DNA of 46,530 nt from Deltaproteobacteria bacterium (GTDB taxonomy: Bacteria > Desulfobacterota > Syntrophia > Syntrophales > Smithellaceae): assembly GCA_022703375.1 (NCBI GenBank), contig JAKLDS010000015.1, positions 1 to 46,530 on the forward strand, given 5' to 3'. Both the position numbers and the translations under genes were made by a program. Numbering within the stretch: the stretch's first letter is position 1; each line of letters opens with the position of its first letter. Shown piece by piece: positions 8,307-17,491 of the stretch. The notes below the pieces were generated by a model. That model was not told the origin of the DNA and did no database searches. It worked only from the letters and a program-made list of their open reading frames with translations.

Positions 8307-9587
8307 ATGAAACATAAAATACTTTTTCTTTCAATAGCATTTTTAACCTGGCCGATTTTCGCCGGCGGCGCTGATATAGCCAGAGATGACACTCTGGATT
8401 TAAAGCGCTGTCTGGATATTGCCATACATAATCATCCCAACATCAATTCGGCAGCCAATACTATCAGAATAATTGAAAGCCGCGAGGGGCAGGCGAAGGC
8501 CAATTACTATCCTCAACTTTATTTATCTTCCGGTTATTCGCGCATCGGTCCGGCAACAGCCTCTTTAATACGCGGGACGGATCCCTATGATTACTATACC
8601 GGCAGCATCAACCTCAATCAGACTATATTTGATTTCGGCAAAACGGCCACGCAGGTGGAAATCCAGCGATTCAATATCACCTCGGCCAAAGCTGATTTTT
8701 CCGATATCATCAACTCCATTATTCTGAATGTAAAAAAGGCTTATTACGGCTTGTTGCAGGCCAGAAGAAATGCCGACGTCGCCTTGGAAACAGTCAAACA
8801 GTTTCAGCAGCACCTGGAGAGAGCCAAAGGTTTTTTTGAAATCGGCACAAAACCAAAATTTGACGTAACTAAAGCGCAGGTTGATTTGAGCAACGCGAAA
8901 ATAAATCTGCTCAAAGCGCAAAACGCGGCACGCATCTCCGCCATAACGCTGAAAAACACGATGGGAATGCCGGATGCTCCCGACTTTAACCTGCAGGATA
9001 ATTTATCCGCGACATTTACCGAAATAAAATTTACTGAAGCGCTTTCCCTCGCCTATCAAAACAGGCCTGATTTGGCATCCGTTATTGCCAAACGTGAAGC
9101 TGCGGAACGCAACATCAATCTCGCCGGGAAAGGTTATTTTCCCGTTCTTTCGGGAACTGCCGGATATGGTTTATCCGGCAGTGATTTTCCGCTCGACCGG
9201 GGCTGGAATGCCGGAGCCACCCTCACATTTCCTCTATTCAGCGGTTTTTCGACAAAATATCAGGTGGCAGAAGCCAGAGCCAATCTGCAGGTCTTAAAAT
9301 CCAACGAGGAACTGCTCCGCCAGTCCATCATATCCGATGTTCAGCAGGCCTACGCCAATCTGCAGGAAGCAAAAGATGAAATCGCCGTAGCTGAACTGAT
9401 TGTTGTGCAGGCTCAGGATAATTACGATCTTGCTCAGGGCAGATATGCAACCGGCGTCGGCAATCCCATTGAAATTACCGACGCGCTGGTGTCGCTGAAT
9501 AATGCGAAATATGCCTTAAATGCCGCGCTTTACGGATTCAAGATTGCAGAGGCGACGCTGCAAAAAACGATAGGGGCCAGAGAATGA
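8307..9587 (+). CDS. tolC: TolC-family outer-membrane efflux protein
   Basis: About 427 residues with an N-terminal signal peptide (MKHKILFLSIAFLTWPIFAGG). Two repeats of long coiled-coil helices and short beta segments form the TolC/OEP fold: the first repeat begins near residue 30 (LKRCLDIAIHNHPNI) and the second near 220 (LSLAYQNRPDLASVI). It forms the trimeric outer-membrane channel. Start codons GTG 8301, ATG 8304 and ATG 8307 are possible; 8307 gives the cleanest signal peptide. The stop overlaps macA as ATGA, so the channel, adaptor and ABC pump are made together. The gene symbol is by family, not proven orthology. Confidence 0.92.
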   Translation: MKHKILFLSIAFLTWPIFAGGADIARDDTLDLKRCLDIAIHNHPNINSAANTIRIIESREGQAKANYYPQLYLSSGYSRIGPATASLIRGTDPYDYYTGSINLNQTIFDFGKTATQVEIQRFNITSAKADFSDIINSIILNVKKAYYGLLQARRNADVALETVKQFQQHLERAKGFFEIGTKPKFDVTKAQVDLSNAKINLLKAQNAARISAITLKNTMGMPDAPDFNLQDNLSATFTEIKFTEALSLAYQNRPDLASVIAKREAAERNINLAGKGYFPVLSGTAGYGLSGSDFPLDRGWNAGATLTFPLFSGFSTKYQVAEARANLQVLKSNEELLRQSIISDVQQAYANLQEAKDEIAVAELIVVQAQDNYDLAQGRYATGVGNPIEITDALVSLNNAKYALNAALYGFKIAEATLQKTIGARE

Positions 9588-10783
9588 AGAAGAAAATTAT
9601 TATCATTTCCATAATTATTTTAATCTTAATTATCGGCGGATTTTTCTTTTTCCGGAAAAGCGATGGTGCAAAAGGATATAAAACAGAAGCCCTGTCCAGA
9701 GGCATAATCAAGGCAACTGTAACGGCGACGGGAACAGTGAACGCCGTAACTACTGTTCTTGTAGGAACACAGGTTTCCGGAACTATTAAAAAGCTGCTTG
9801 TTGACTATAATTCTCCGGTAAAAAAAGGCCAGTTGCTGGCACAAATTGATCCGGAGCTTTTTCAGGCGCAGGTTGATCAGGCCAGAGCCAACCAGCAACT
9901 GGCTGTCGCTAATGTCGCGAAGGCAGAGGTTGCCCTGACCGACACCCATCGCACATACGAACGTAACAAAACCCTTTTCGCCAAGAATTTTATCGCCCGC
10001 AGCGATCTGGATAATGCCGAAACAGCCTTTCAATCGGCGGACGCTCAGCTCAAAGCCGCCAAAGCGCAGGCCGCTCAGGCCCAGGCCGCACTGCGCGTTG
10101 CGGAAACCAATTTGCATCACACTAACATTCTTTCGCCCGTCAACGGCACTGTTATTTCCCGCAGTGTTGACGTTGGTCAGACCGTAGCCGCCAGCTTCCA
10201 GACACCTACCCTCTTCAATATCGCCGCTGATTTAACCAAAATGCAGATTGACACCAGTGTTGATGAAGCCGATATCGGCAGGGTGCAGGCGGGACAAAAA
10301 GTTACATTCACAGTAGACGCCTATCCGGAAATATCTTTTCAGGGAAACGTTTCGGTGGTCCGCAACGCTCCCATAACTGTGCAAAATGTTGTTACTTATA
10401 ATTCTGTAATCACAGTGGACAATTCCGCTTTGAAACTCAAACCGGGTATGACAGCCAATGTTTCCATTGAAACAGCTACCCGGGAAAATGCCCTGCGTGT
10501 GCCCAATGCCGCTCTGCGTTTCAAGCCTTCCCTGCCTGCAGAAAAAGCCGGAAGCAATCCGGCGATCAGGGGAGAAAAGGCCGCCCGGGGGTCGGGTATC
10601 TGGATTCTGGAGAATAAAAAGCCGAAACATGTAAGAATTTCAACGGGCATCAGTGACGGCAAATACACGGAAGTAACCTCAGGTGAAATAAGCGAAGGCC
10701 AGCAGGTTATTATAGATACCCAAAGCGCGGTTAAAAAAAATGATCAGGCTGCGGGGGCAGGCGCACCGCGTTTTATCCGCTAG
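9584..10783 (+). CDS. macA: MacA-like periplasmic adaptor (HlyD/RND family)
   Basis: 399-residue membrane-fusion protein. It has a single N-terminal anchor (about residues 3-23, a run of I/L then FFF), a beta-barrel/lipoyl segment (VSGTIKKLLVDYNSPVKKGQ), an alpha-helical hairpin rich in Ala/Gln (about 85-165), and the second lipoyl half (SPVNGTVISRSVDVGQ). It links the inner-membrane MacB pump to the TolC channel. Start ATG 9584 overlaps the tolC stop. It is followed after nine bases by the ABC ATPase. Confidence 0.93.
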   Translation: MKKKIIIISIIILILIIGGFFFFRKSDGAKGYKTEALSRGIIKATVTATGTVNAVTTVLVGTQVSGTIKKLLVDYNSPVKKGQLLAQIDPELFQAQVDQARANQQLAVANVAKAEVALTDTHRTYERNKTLFAKNFIARSDLDNAETAFQSADAQLKAAKAQAAQAQAALRVAETNLHHTNILSPVNGTVISRSVDVGQTVAASFQTPTLFNIAADLTKMQIDTSVDEADIGRVQAGQKVTFTVDAYPEISFQGNVSVVRNAPITVQNVVTYNSVITVDNSALKLKPGMTANVSIETATRENALRVPNAALRFKPSLPAEKAGSNPAIRGEKAARGSGIWILENKKPKHVRISTGISDGKYTEVTSGEISEGQQVIIDTQSAVKKNDQAAGAGAPRFIR

Positions 10784-10792
10784 GAAAATAGA

Positions 10793-11485
10793 ATGGCCCT
10801 GATTGAAACAAGAAACCTCTGCAAATTTTATAATGTCGGCGATACCGTTGTCCGCGCGCTCGACAACGTGAGTCTGCAAATCAATGCCGGAGAATTTGTG
10901 GCGATTATGGGACATTCCGGTTCGGGTAAATCAACCTTTATGAACTTAATCGGCTGCCTGGACCAACCCACCGGCGGTAATTATCTGCTTGACGGCATCA
11001 GCATCAGCGGCCTGCAAAAAGATGAACTCGCTGATATCCGTAACCGCAAAATAGGATTCGTTTTTCAGGGATTTAATTTATTATCCCGCACCTCTGCCGA
11101 AGAGAATGTCGAACTGCCGATGCTCTACAGCCATGTTCCGGTCAAAGAAAGAAAAAAACGGGCAAAAGAAGCGCTGGGAAAATTAGGTCTTGCCGGAAGG
11201 GAAGACCATCACCCCAATCAGCTCTCCGGAGGACAGCAACAGCGCGTGGCAATAGCCCGTGCTCTGGTTAACAAAGCGCCGGTTATCCTTGCCGATGAGC
11301 CGACCGGAAATCTCGACAGTAAAACCAGTGAGGAAATAATGGAGCTTTTTGTTGAGCTGAATCAGGCGGCGCAAACAACAATTATTCTGGTGACACACGA
11401 ACCGGATATTGCCCGGTTCAGCAACCGGATTATCCGCTTTATGGACGGACAGGTTGTCAGCGACGAGCCGGTGGTGAAATCATGA
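10793..11485 (+). CDS. MacB-type ABC transporter ATP-binding protein
   Basis: 230-residue ABC ATPase. Walker [10 protein letters not shown] is at 40-48, the Q-loop sits in [10 protein letters not shown], the signature is LSGGQQQR, and Walker B with the catalytic Glu is [10 protein letters not shown] switch His follows in LVTHEPD. It belongs to the LolD/MacB/FtsE group, which powers mechanotransmission across the periplasm. In E. coli this domain is fused to the permease; here it is a separate gene overlapping the permease gene by four bases (ATGA). Confidence 0.96.
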   Translation: MALIETRNLCKFYNVGDTVVRALDNVSLQINAGEFVAIMGHSGSGKSTFMNLIGCLDQPTGGNYLLDGISISGLQKDELADIRNRKIGFVFQGFNLLSRTSAEENVELPMLYSHVPVKERKKRAKEALGKLGLAGREDHHPNQLSGGQQQRVAIARALVNKAPVILADEPTGNLDSKTSEEIMELFVELNQAAQTTIILVTHEPDIARFSNRIIRFMDGQVVSDEPVVKS

Positions 11486-12711
11486 TTAATATTACTTCGA
11501 CGCTGAAAATAGCTCTGCGCGCCTTATGGGTCAATAAAATGCGCTCCTTCCTGACCATGCTGGGCATTATTATCGGTGTCGGAGCCGTTATCACGATGCT
11601 CGCTGTCGGCACGGGAGCCAGCGAAAAAATATCGGAGCAAATCGCCAGTGTCGGCAGCAATCTGATTATCGTTATTCCCGGCAGCATCACCCAGGGCGGT
11701 ATCCGCATGGGTATGGGCAGCCAATCCACTTTGACCAGAGATGACGCCGAAGCAATTGAGAAAGAATGCTCGGCGGTAAAAGCGGTAGCTCCGGTTTTGA
11801 ATACCGCCGCGCAGATTATTTACGGCAATCAAAACTGGGCAACGGGTGTTTACGGCACATCTCCCGGAATTCTGGAAGTTAAGGATTGCGGGCTTGTCGC
11901 CGGCAGAAATTTTATCGATCAGGATATCCGCAGCGCCAACAAAGTCTGTCTGCTTGGGCAAACAATTGTAGATAATCTTTTCGGCGGAATTGATCCCATA
12001 GGCCAGATAATCCGCATCAAGAAAGTCCCTTTTACAGTCATTGGTATTCTCGAACCTAAAGGCCAATCCTTAATGGGACAGGATCAGGATGATGTAATTT
12101 ATGTGCCGGTAACAACAGCCCAAAAAAGGCTTGTCGGCAGAGCAACGCCGGGAATGGTTCGTTCCATCATGGTTAAAGCCATCAGCGCCGATCATATGGC
12201 TCTTGCGGAAAAGCAAGTAACGGAACTACTCCGGCAAAGACACCGCACCGGCAGCAATAAAGATGACGATTTCACGGTGCGCAATCTGACTCAAATGATG
12301 CAGGTGGCGGAACAATCAGCCAATGTTATGACCATCCTGCTGGGCGCCATAGCGTCTATTTCCCTCATTATCGGAGGGATCGGCATTATGAATATCATGC
12401 TCGTTTCGGTTACGGAGAGAACAAGGGAAATAGGCATCCGCATGGCTATCGGAGCCAAAACCTGGGATATCCGCGTGCAGTTTATCATTGAAGCCCTGAC
12501 GCTTTCCATGATCGGCGGTATATTCGGCATAGTAACCGGCGTCACCGGAGCGAATATTTTATCAGCAGTGGCCGGCTGGTCTACAATTGTATCCGCGCTA
12601 TCCATTTTCCTGGCTTTTGGTTTTTCCGGTCTTGTCGGTATATTTTTCGGTTTCTACCCCGCCTATAAGGCTTCACTGCTCAATCCGATTGACGCTTTGC
12701 GCTACGAATAG
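11482..12711 (+). CDS. MacB-type ABC transporter permease
   Basis: 409-residue permease. Its first transmembrane helix is near residues 20-42 (RSFLTMLGIIIGVGAVITM), followed by a large periplasmic MacB_PCD-type domain (about 50-280). The FtsX-like C-terminal block has three more helices (LLGAIASISLIIGGIGIMNIML begins the first). The segment TERTREIGIRMAIGA after that helix is the conserved coupling region. It works with the preceding ATPase, the MacA adaptor and TolC to expel macrolides, peptides or lipids. The substrate is unknown. It is last in the operon; a T-less hairpin TTGCGG-TTCT-CCGCAA at 12744-12759 follows. Confidence 0.95.
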   Translation: MINITSTLKIALRALWVNKMRSFLTMLGIIIGVGAVITMLAVGTGASEKISEQIASVGSNLIIVIPGSITQGGIRMGMGSQSTLTRDDAEAIEKECSAVKAVAPVLNTAAQIIYGNQNWATGVYGTSPGILEVKDCGLVAGRNFIDQDIRSANKVCLLGQTIVDNLFGGIDPIGQIIRIKKVPFTVIGILEPKGQSLMGQDQDDVIYVPVTTAQKRLVGRATPGMVRSIMVKAISADHMALAEKQVTELLRQRHRTGSNKDDDFTVRNLTQMMQVAEQSANVMTILLGAIASISLIIGGIGIMNIMLVSVTERTREIGIRMAIGAKTWDIRVQFIIEALTLSMIGGIFGIVTGVTGANILSAVAGWSTIVSALSIFLAFGFSGLVGIFFGFYPAYKASLLNPIDALRYE

Positions 12712-12814
12712 GAGTTATGAAACAGAATTGCCGGCAAAACGGCTTGCGGTTCTCCGCAATCGGGCACCGGAGATAGATAACCACCAGCCATTATCAGGCC
12801 GCAAATAAGTTTTT

Positions 12815-13507
12815 TCAGGAAAACAGGTATTCCAGTTCCTTCAGGCTTTCTTCAATAGAGTAGGGAAGCTCTTTGGCGAATATATCCAGGAGAACCATCG
12901 CGTTGACGCTGGCATCTTTTTTGGCAAGAGCACGGAAACGCTCCATCAGGCCAATATTGACGGTTTGTATTTGCCGGTAAATATCCACCAATCCTTTGAG
13001 ATTCCAGTCAGCCTCTTCGCCCTTAATGTGGAGGAAATACTGACGTAGCAGATAGGAACTGGCGGCACGGTAAATCGTATCTTCCAGAGAAGCAAACGGC
13101 AGATGATAGCGCACCATTGGTTTAATCTGGCTCAGAATAGGGCAGCCGCACGTCACCATATAAATTCCCAACATCGAGCTTAAACCCTTCTGGATGGTGG
13201 TATCGGAACTATAGACGCGCTCCGCCGCCTGAACAATTACTTTTACTTTTTCGTAAGAAGCGGTATTGAGAAAAGCATTCAGAATGTTATGAATCCGCAG
13301 GCAAACCGGGCAATAATCTATCTTTGCTGAATGCAGAGTACAGTTGGGGCACTGACCGTTTTCCAGTTTGGCCCATTCGGCGGGAACATCATTATCATCA
13401 GCAACATAATTCAGATTATGGGCATCCAGACTAATAGAGAAATCAATGGTTCTCCCGTCCGCAAAGATAAAAGAATACTTGAATTTAATTAAATCCTGAT
13501 CGCTCAC
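12815..13507 (-). CDS. Conserved-looking four-cysteine protein of unknown function
   Basis: 230 residues, not confidently recognised. Residues 7-45 look like a small beta domain (FKYSFIFADGRTIDFSISLD). Two cysteine pairs follow, C53-PN-C56 and C66-PV-C69, which suggests a zinc or iron site. The rest is predicted mainly helical, with a further CGC at about 125-127. There are no signal or membrane segments, so it is probably cytosolic. The start codon is GTG (13505-13507). A possible promoter with -35 TTGACC lies at 13615-13620 on the same strand. It stands alone, convergent with the efflux operon. Confidence 0.8.
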   Translation of the reverse strand: MSDQDLIKFKYSFIFADGRTIDFSISLDAHNLNYVADDNDVPAEWAKLENGQCPNCTLHSAKIDYCPVCLRIHNILNAFLNTASYEKVKVIVQAAERVYSSDTTIQKGLSSMLGIYMVTCGCPILSQIKPMVRYHLPFASLEDTIYRAASSYLLRQYFLHIKGEEADWNLKGLVDIYRQIQTVNIGLMERFRALAKKDASVNAMVLLDIFAKELPYSIEESLKELEYLFS

Positions 13508-13939
13508 AAAAGAACCTGCCCAGTGTTCAATAGCGTTGAAAAATCCATCCCCCGATTGCTTTTCTATTCCATTGATGCCATTGTTCTATATAATAAATGC
13601 ACTTTAAATACCACGGTCAAAACTTATTTTTTCTTCATGGTCGCCGTATTGCTCTACAATCATCGGAAGCCGGGACTGAGGAAAGCACATGGCCATATTT
13701 TTCTCATGTGCGGCTGAGATTATAACCGAATTAATCACCGTGCATTTTCTTTTTGTTCTTATCCTTAAAAAAATCAGACATCACTTGTTATTGTTCCCCA
13801 ATATTCATTAATCTGCATATGAAATCATAATATTATGGAAGTAAAGACCGGCTGTGTTTTTGGGAAAAAACGACTATTTCAGCAAAACTGTTGTTTTTTA
13901 TACTTATTTCAGGAGAATCCATTAAGTAAATGTAATAAT

Positions 13940-13986
13940 TGATAAAATTATCAGTTAACATTAATAAAGATTAATTAATATTAATC
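13940..13986. promoter_or_regulatory. Two AT-rich inverted repeats, candidate operators
   Basis: TGATAA-AA-TTATCA (13940-13953) is a perfect 14-bp palindrome. GATTAAT-TAAT-ATTAATC (13969-13986) is a perfect 7+7 inverted repeat. Both lie 30-75 bases before a TTGACT element and upstream of a Cro/CI-type HTH gene, so they are plausible sites for that regulator or a nucleoid protein. Such palindromes arise easily in AT-rich DNA. Confidence 0.35.
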
Positions 13987-14013
13987 AATTTTAATTATTA
14001 TTAATTTTTTTTC

Positions 14014-14040
14014 TTGACTTTCATTTAAAATTAGTATTTT
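14014..14040 (+). promoter_or_regulatory. Possible promoter of HTH gene
   Basis: TTGACT (14014-14019) is followed after 15 bases by TATTTT (14035-14040). The spacing is short, so the -10 assignment is tentative. The translation start is at 14084. Confidence 0.4.
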
Positions 14041-14083
14041 CTATCAATCAAATGAGGTAGCTCTTTAAGTTAGGTTCTTCAAT

Positions 14084-14269
14084 ATGCTGAAAAATAGAGT
14101 AAAAAAATATCGCGAAGCAATTCCATGGAGCTTGGCTGAATTATCCAGAAGAGCCGGACTGGCTCCGCAGACAGTCGCCAAAATGGAAAAAGGGCTTCCC
14201 ACAAGAAAGAATTCCGAGTTGAAAGTTGCCAAAGCATTACAGAAAAAATACGAAGAAATTTTTTCTTGA
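14084..14269 (+). CDS. Small Cro/CI-type helix-turn-helix protein
   Basis: 61-residue protein consisting of one HTH domain of the XRE type. Helix 2 is LAELSRRAGL and recognition helix 3 is APQTVAKMEKGLPTRKNSE, followed by a final helix (ELKVAKALQKKYEEIF). It has no other domain, so it is a minimal DNA-binding regulator. It precedes the FtsB-like gene by 57 bases. Two inverted repeats upstream may be its own operators. No strong ribosome binding site is visible. Confidence 0.85.
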   Translation: MLKNRVKKYREAIPWSLAELSRRAGLAPQTVAKMEKGLPTRKNSELKVAKALQKKYEEIFS

Positions 14270-14326
14270 GAATCTGGCGGATTTGTATGATAATTTTAAT
14301 TCCCGGAACGGGGGAAGTTGTTGCGG

Positions 14327-14593
14327 ATGAAAATAGGAAGATATCTGGTAGTCTTTTTATTTTTAATGACGATTCTGATAGCTTTCGGCAACAGGGGAAT
14401 TGTTGATAATTATTTAATGAGCAAGAGGCTGGCGCAATTAAAGACACAAAACAAAGAAATAACATTGGAAAATGATGATTTGAAAAAAAAGATATTTCTT
14501 TTGCGCAGCAATCTCAGCTACATGGAATCAATTGCCCGTAACGAGTTGGGAATGGTTAAAAAAGGAGATATTGTTTACCGGCTGGCAAGATAA
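14327..14593 (+). CDS. FtsB/DivIC-like septum formation initiator
   Basis: 88-residue bitopic membrane protein. A transmembrane helix (about residues 5-21) is followed by a coiled coil (about 33-60, QLKTQNKEITLENDDLKKKI) and the short conserved tail ARNELGMVKKGDIVYR. This architecture and the tail are diagnostic of the FtsB/DivIC family, which bridges cell-division proteins FtsL and FtsQ in the periplasm. ATG 14327 is preceded by GGGGAAG at a good distance and is preferred over TTG 14318. The pil operon follows 36 bases downstream. Confidence 0.88.
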   Translation: MKIGRYLVVFLFLMTILIAFGNRGIVDNYLMSKRLAQLKTQNKEITLENDDLKKKIFLLRSNLSYMESIARNELGMVKKGDIVYRLAR

Positions 14594-14629
14594 ATTGTCA
14601 TTATAATATTAATTAAGAACGGTGGTTCA

Positions 14630-15709
14630 ATGTTAGATTTATCAAGCATTTTTTCAGGAAGTAAGCGCTTTGTCGGCCTCGATATCGGCTCAAGTTCATT
14701 AAAACTTGCCGAAGTAATAAGCACATCACACGGACATGTTCTCAACCGTTTTCTGCAAATCCCCATCAGTAAAGGAATTGTTATCGAGGGAACTTTGGCC
14801 GACGCGCCGGCGTTGTCAGCAAAAATCAAAGAGCTTTTCAAAAATTCCGGCTGTCGCGGCAAGGGTATAGTAACATCTCTTTCCGGCAACTCGGTTATTG
14901 TTAAAAAAGTAACATTTGCGCAAATGGCGGATTCTGAACTGCGGGATCTCATTCGCGACGAAGCGGGTAAATATCTGCCATTTGATAATATGGATGACGT
15001 AAGTTACGATTTTCAGATACTGGGCGACAACGAATTTAACCCTAATCAAATGGATGTAATTATTGTCGCAGCGAAGAAAGATCATGTGAATAATTATCTT
15101 GATGCCGTGACAGGCGCAGGCCTCAATGCCGTAATTATGGATGTTGATCCTTTTGCCCTGGAAACAATGTATGAAGCAAATTATGACTTCGAAGATAACG
15201 AAATAGTTGTGCTGATAAACATTGGCGCCAGTATCACGAACATCAACGTCGTTAAAGGCGGCATGTCAATTTTTACCCGGGATTTCACCATGGGTGGTAA
15301 TGCCATTACAGAGGGCTTGCAGGAAAAATACCAGATATCATTTGAAGAAGCGGAAAAAACAAAAACGGAAGGCTTTGCCGGCAGCGACTCCGATAAAATG
15401 GAGCTGATTAACAGCATTATGGATTTTGCCGAACCAATCTGTGCGGAAATTGAAAGATCAATTGATTATTTTCGTTCCACCTATGGCGGCGAATACATTA
15501 AGCACATATATCTTTCCGGCGGTTCATCCAGGATTCACGGCTTGGCCGCCAATTTGTCACAGCGACTGAATGTCGAGGCCGAACTAGTCAATCCTTTTTT
15601 GAAAATAGGTTACAACAAGAAGAATATTGATGCCAATGCCCTGGAAGGAATTAAAACGATCGGCGCTGTGGCCATAGGTCTGGGATTGAGAAAAATAGGT
15701 GACAAATGA
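14630..15709 (+). CDS. pilM: Type IV pilus assembly protein PilM
   Basis: 359-residue actin-like cytoplasmic ATPase of the pilus alignment complex. The phosphate-1 motif FVGLDIGSSSLKL is near residue 14. A second motif, NIGASITNINV, is near 198, and YLSGGSSRIHGLA near 288 is the adenosine motif. PilM binds the cytoplasmic N-terminus of PilN. Its stop overlaps the pilN start (ATGA), and pilMNOPQ is complete and in canonical order. Confidence 0.97.
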   Translation: MLDLSSIFSGSKRFVGLDIGSSSLKLAEVISTSHGHVLNRFLQIPISKGIVIEGTLADAPALSAKIKELFKNSGCRGKGIVTSLSGNSVIVKKVTFAQMADSELRDLIRDEAGKYLPFDNMDDVSYDFQILGDNEFNPNQMDVIIVAAKKDHVNNYLDAVTGAGLNAVIMDVDPFALETMYEANYDFEDNEIVVLINIGASITNINVVKGGMSIFTRDFTMGGNAITEGLQEKYQISFEEAEKTKTEGFAGSDSDKMELINSIMDFAEPICAEIERSIDYFRSTYGGEYIKHIYLSGGSSRIHGLAANLSQRLNVEAELVNPFLKIGYNKKNIDANALEGIKTIGAVAIGLGLRKIGDK

Positions 15710-16254
15710 TTAAAATCAATCTTTTACCTTATCGCGAAAAGGCTAAAAAAGAAAATGTTACCCGCCAGATTTCGATAATGGTAGGCTCTTTTGTGATTTT
15801 TCTCCTGGCCATTATCGCTTTCCATCTCTGGTTGAGCGGAGAGGTCAGCTCTCTGGAAAATGAAGTCGGTTCATCCGAAGCCCGACTGACGGTTTTGAAC
15901 AAACAAATAGGAGATGTGGACAAATTTAAAAAAGATAAAAAGGAACTGGAGCAAAAGCTTGATGTCATAAAAACACTGGAAGAAAATCGGCTGGCTCCGG
16001 TCAGACTGTTGGATGATCTTGCTCTGCTCGTGCCGCAAAAGGATATCTGGTTTGTCAGGTTGGAGCAAAAGGGTGATAGTCTGAAAATAGACGGCGTTGG
16101 CCGGGATAATATGGCTGTCGCTGATTTTATGAAAAGTATGGAGAATTTTTCACCAGTCAAATCAGTTGAACTAATATCGTCTAAAAAGAAAGAGATAGCA
16201 GGCATTACTTTACAGGAATTCCGATTCTCCTGTGTTATGAAAAAAGGATTTTAA
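15706..16254 (+). CDS. pilN: Type IV pilus assembly protein PilN
   Basis: 182 residues. It begins with the PilM-binding motif INLLPYREK, followed by one transmembrane helix (about 25-45) and a coiled coil (about 48-95). A C-terminal ferredoxin-like periplasmic domain completes it. It forms the inner-membrane alignment complex with PilO. It overlaps pilM by four bases and ends three bases before pilO. Confidence 0.95.
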   Translation: MIKINLLPYREKAKKENVTRQISIMVGSFVIFLLAIIAFHLWLSGEVSSLENEVGSSEARLTVLNKQIGDVDKFKKDKKELEQKLDVIKTLEENRLAPVRLLDDLALLVPQKDIWFVRLEQKGDSLKIDGVGRDNMAVADFMKSMENFSPVKSVELISSKKKEIAGITLQEFRFSCVMKKGF

Positions 16255-16257
16255 TTT

Positions 16258-16956
16258 ATGGCTATTTCATTAAATGATTTCAAAAAGCTGTCTACCCCTG
16301 TTAAAGCTCTGATTATCATCATAGCCATCTTTTTCGTTGCTTATCTTTATTACTTCTATTTTGCCTCAACGCTGCTGGAAAAGAGGAATACTCTCGGTAC
16401 AAAGCTGGAGGAAACAAAAAAACAAATAGAAGAAAAACAGAAAATTGCGGCACAACTGCAAAAATATATCAGCGAAGTTGCCGCGCTGAAAGATAATTAC
16501 AAAACAGCCTTGGAAAAACTTCCCGACCAGCGGGAAATACCCGGCCTGCTGCTTTCCATTGCACAAGCCGGCAAAGATGCGGGCGTTGAATTTGTTTTTT
16601 TTGAACCAAAAGCCCCCGTGCCCAAAGTAATGCCCGGGCAGGAAAAGCCGGCGCCCAATAAAGAAACCAAACCGGCTCCGGGGGCTAAGGCAGAGGTTAA
16701 GAAAACTGCGGCGCCGGCTGCCGAACCATTTTATGAAGAAATGCCGGTAAGCCTCTCCGTGTTCGGCAATTTTCAAAACATCGTCTCTTTTTTTGAAAAG
16801 GTCGCTAAACTGCCGCGTATCGTGAATGTTTCCGATGTTATCATCAGCGACAGAAAAGAAGTTACGGGACGTGGTTACGTTATCAGCGCTACATGTCTTA
16901 TTAAAACTTATATGTTTATTGATAAAAAAGAAAAAACAAGCGAAAAAACAAAATGA
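16258..16956 (+). CDS. pilO: Type IV pilus assembly protein PilO
   Basis: 232 residues. It has a transmembrane helix (about 18-37, LIIIIAIFFVAYLYYFYFA), then a coiled coil (about 40-85). A periplasmic domain is interrupted by a Pro/Ala/Lys-rich linker (about 120-155, KPAPNKETKPAPGAKAE) and resumes at YEEMPVSLSVFGNFQNI. It is the partner of PilN and PilP. The linker is longer than in most PilO proteins I know. It overlaps pilP by four bases. Confidence 0.95.
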   Translation: MAISLNDFKKLSTPVKALIIIIAIFFVAYLYYFYFASTLLEKRNTLGTKLEETKKQIEEKQKIAAQLQKYISEVAALKDNYKTALEKLPDQREIPGLLLSIAQAGKDAGVEFVFFEPKAPVPKVMPGQEKPAPNKETKPAPGAKAEVKKTAAPAAEPFYEEMPVSLSVFGNFQNIVSFFEKVAKLPRIVNVSDVIISDRKEVTGRGYVISATCLIKTYMFIDKKEKTSEKTK

Positions 16957-17477
16957 AAAAAATTAAATTCATTATTTTCATCGTTTTCTCAATTATGCTC
17001 GGCGCATCAATTATAATTTTTGCGGCTGAGGTTAAAACTTCTTTGCCGTCATCTAAGCAGGTTTCATCTTCATCTGCCGCCGTTCAACAGCCAGCTGCCC
17101 AGTCGGCACCTCTCGTAAAAACATCAGACAATATCTACAGTTACAATCCCCTGGGCAAACCGGATCCATTCCGTCCTTTCATCGAGGAAGAAATTGCAGC
17201 AAAAAAGCGGCAAGAGGAAAAGAAAAAAATGACCTCAATGTTTCCTTTACAAAGGATGGAAGTAGAGAAATTCCGGCTAGTGGGCATAGCTGGAGACAGT
17301 GAGCGCCGTGTGGCAATAGTTGAGGATGCGTCACAGAAGTTTTATCCGATATTTGCGGGAACGCAAATTGGCATGAATGACGGAAAGGTTGTCGAAATAT
17401 TAACTGACAGAGTAATTGTGGAAGAATATGAAGCACGTAAATTAAAGAGAGTCATAATGAAACTCCGTAAAAATTAA
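16953..17477 (+). CDS. pilP: Type IV pilus assembly protein PilP
   Basis: 174 residues. An N-terminal hydrophobic segment (about 4-25) and a Ser/Ala/Gln-rich linker lead to the PilP beta-sandwich domain (SYNPLGKPDPFRPF, then RLVGIAGDSERRVAIVED). PilP links PilNO to the secretin PilQ. Most PilP proteins are lipoproteins, but no lipobox cysteine is present here, so this one is probably secreted or anchored by its hydrophobic N-terminus. Confidence 0.94.
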   Translation: MKKIKFIIFIVFSIMLGASIIIFAAEVKTSLPSSKQVSSSSAAVQQPAAQSAPLVKTSDNIYSYNPLGKPDPFRPFIEEEIAAKKRQEEKKKMTSMFPLQRMEVEKFRLVGIAGDSERRVAIVEDASQKFYPIFAGTQIGMNDGKVVEILTDRVIVEEYEARKLKRVIMKLRKN

Positions 17478-17491
17478 AATGAGGTAACGCC

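Larger units (their letters stand above)
13508..14083. other. 576-base intergenic region, AT-rich in its right half
   Basis: No gene could be supported. The left part (13508-13735) probably carries the promoter of the leftward four-cysteine gene (TTGACC at 13615-13620). From about 13790 to 14050 the base composition becomes extremely AT-rich with many TTAAT units. This part holds two short inverted repeats and a probable promoter for the regulator and ftsB-like genes, listed separately. Confidence 0.7.

Noticed and set aside
12744-12759. Hairpin TTGCGG-TTCT-CCGCAA after the macB permease
   Set aside because: Short stem with no T tract; may contribute to mRNA 3' structure but is not a convincing terminator.
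13604-13690. Minus-strand 28-codon open frame whose start (LPMIVEQYGD) looks a little like the ClpP N-terminus
   Set aside because: Only about six residues match and similarity stops at once. There is no ribosome binding site or continuation, so it is most likely chance.
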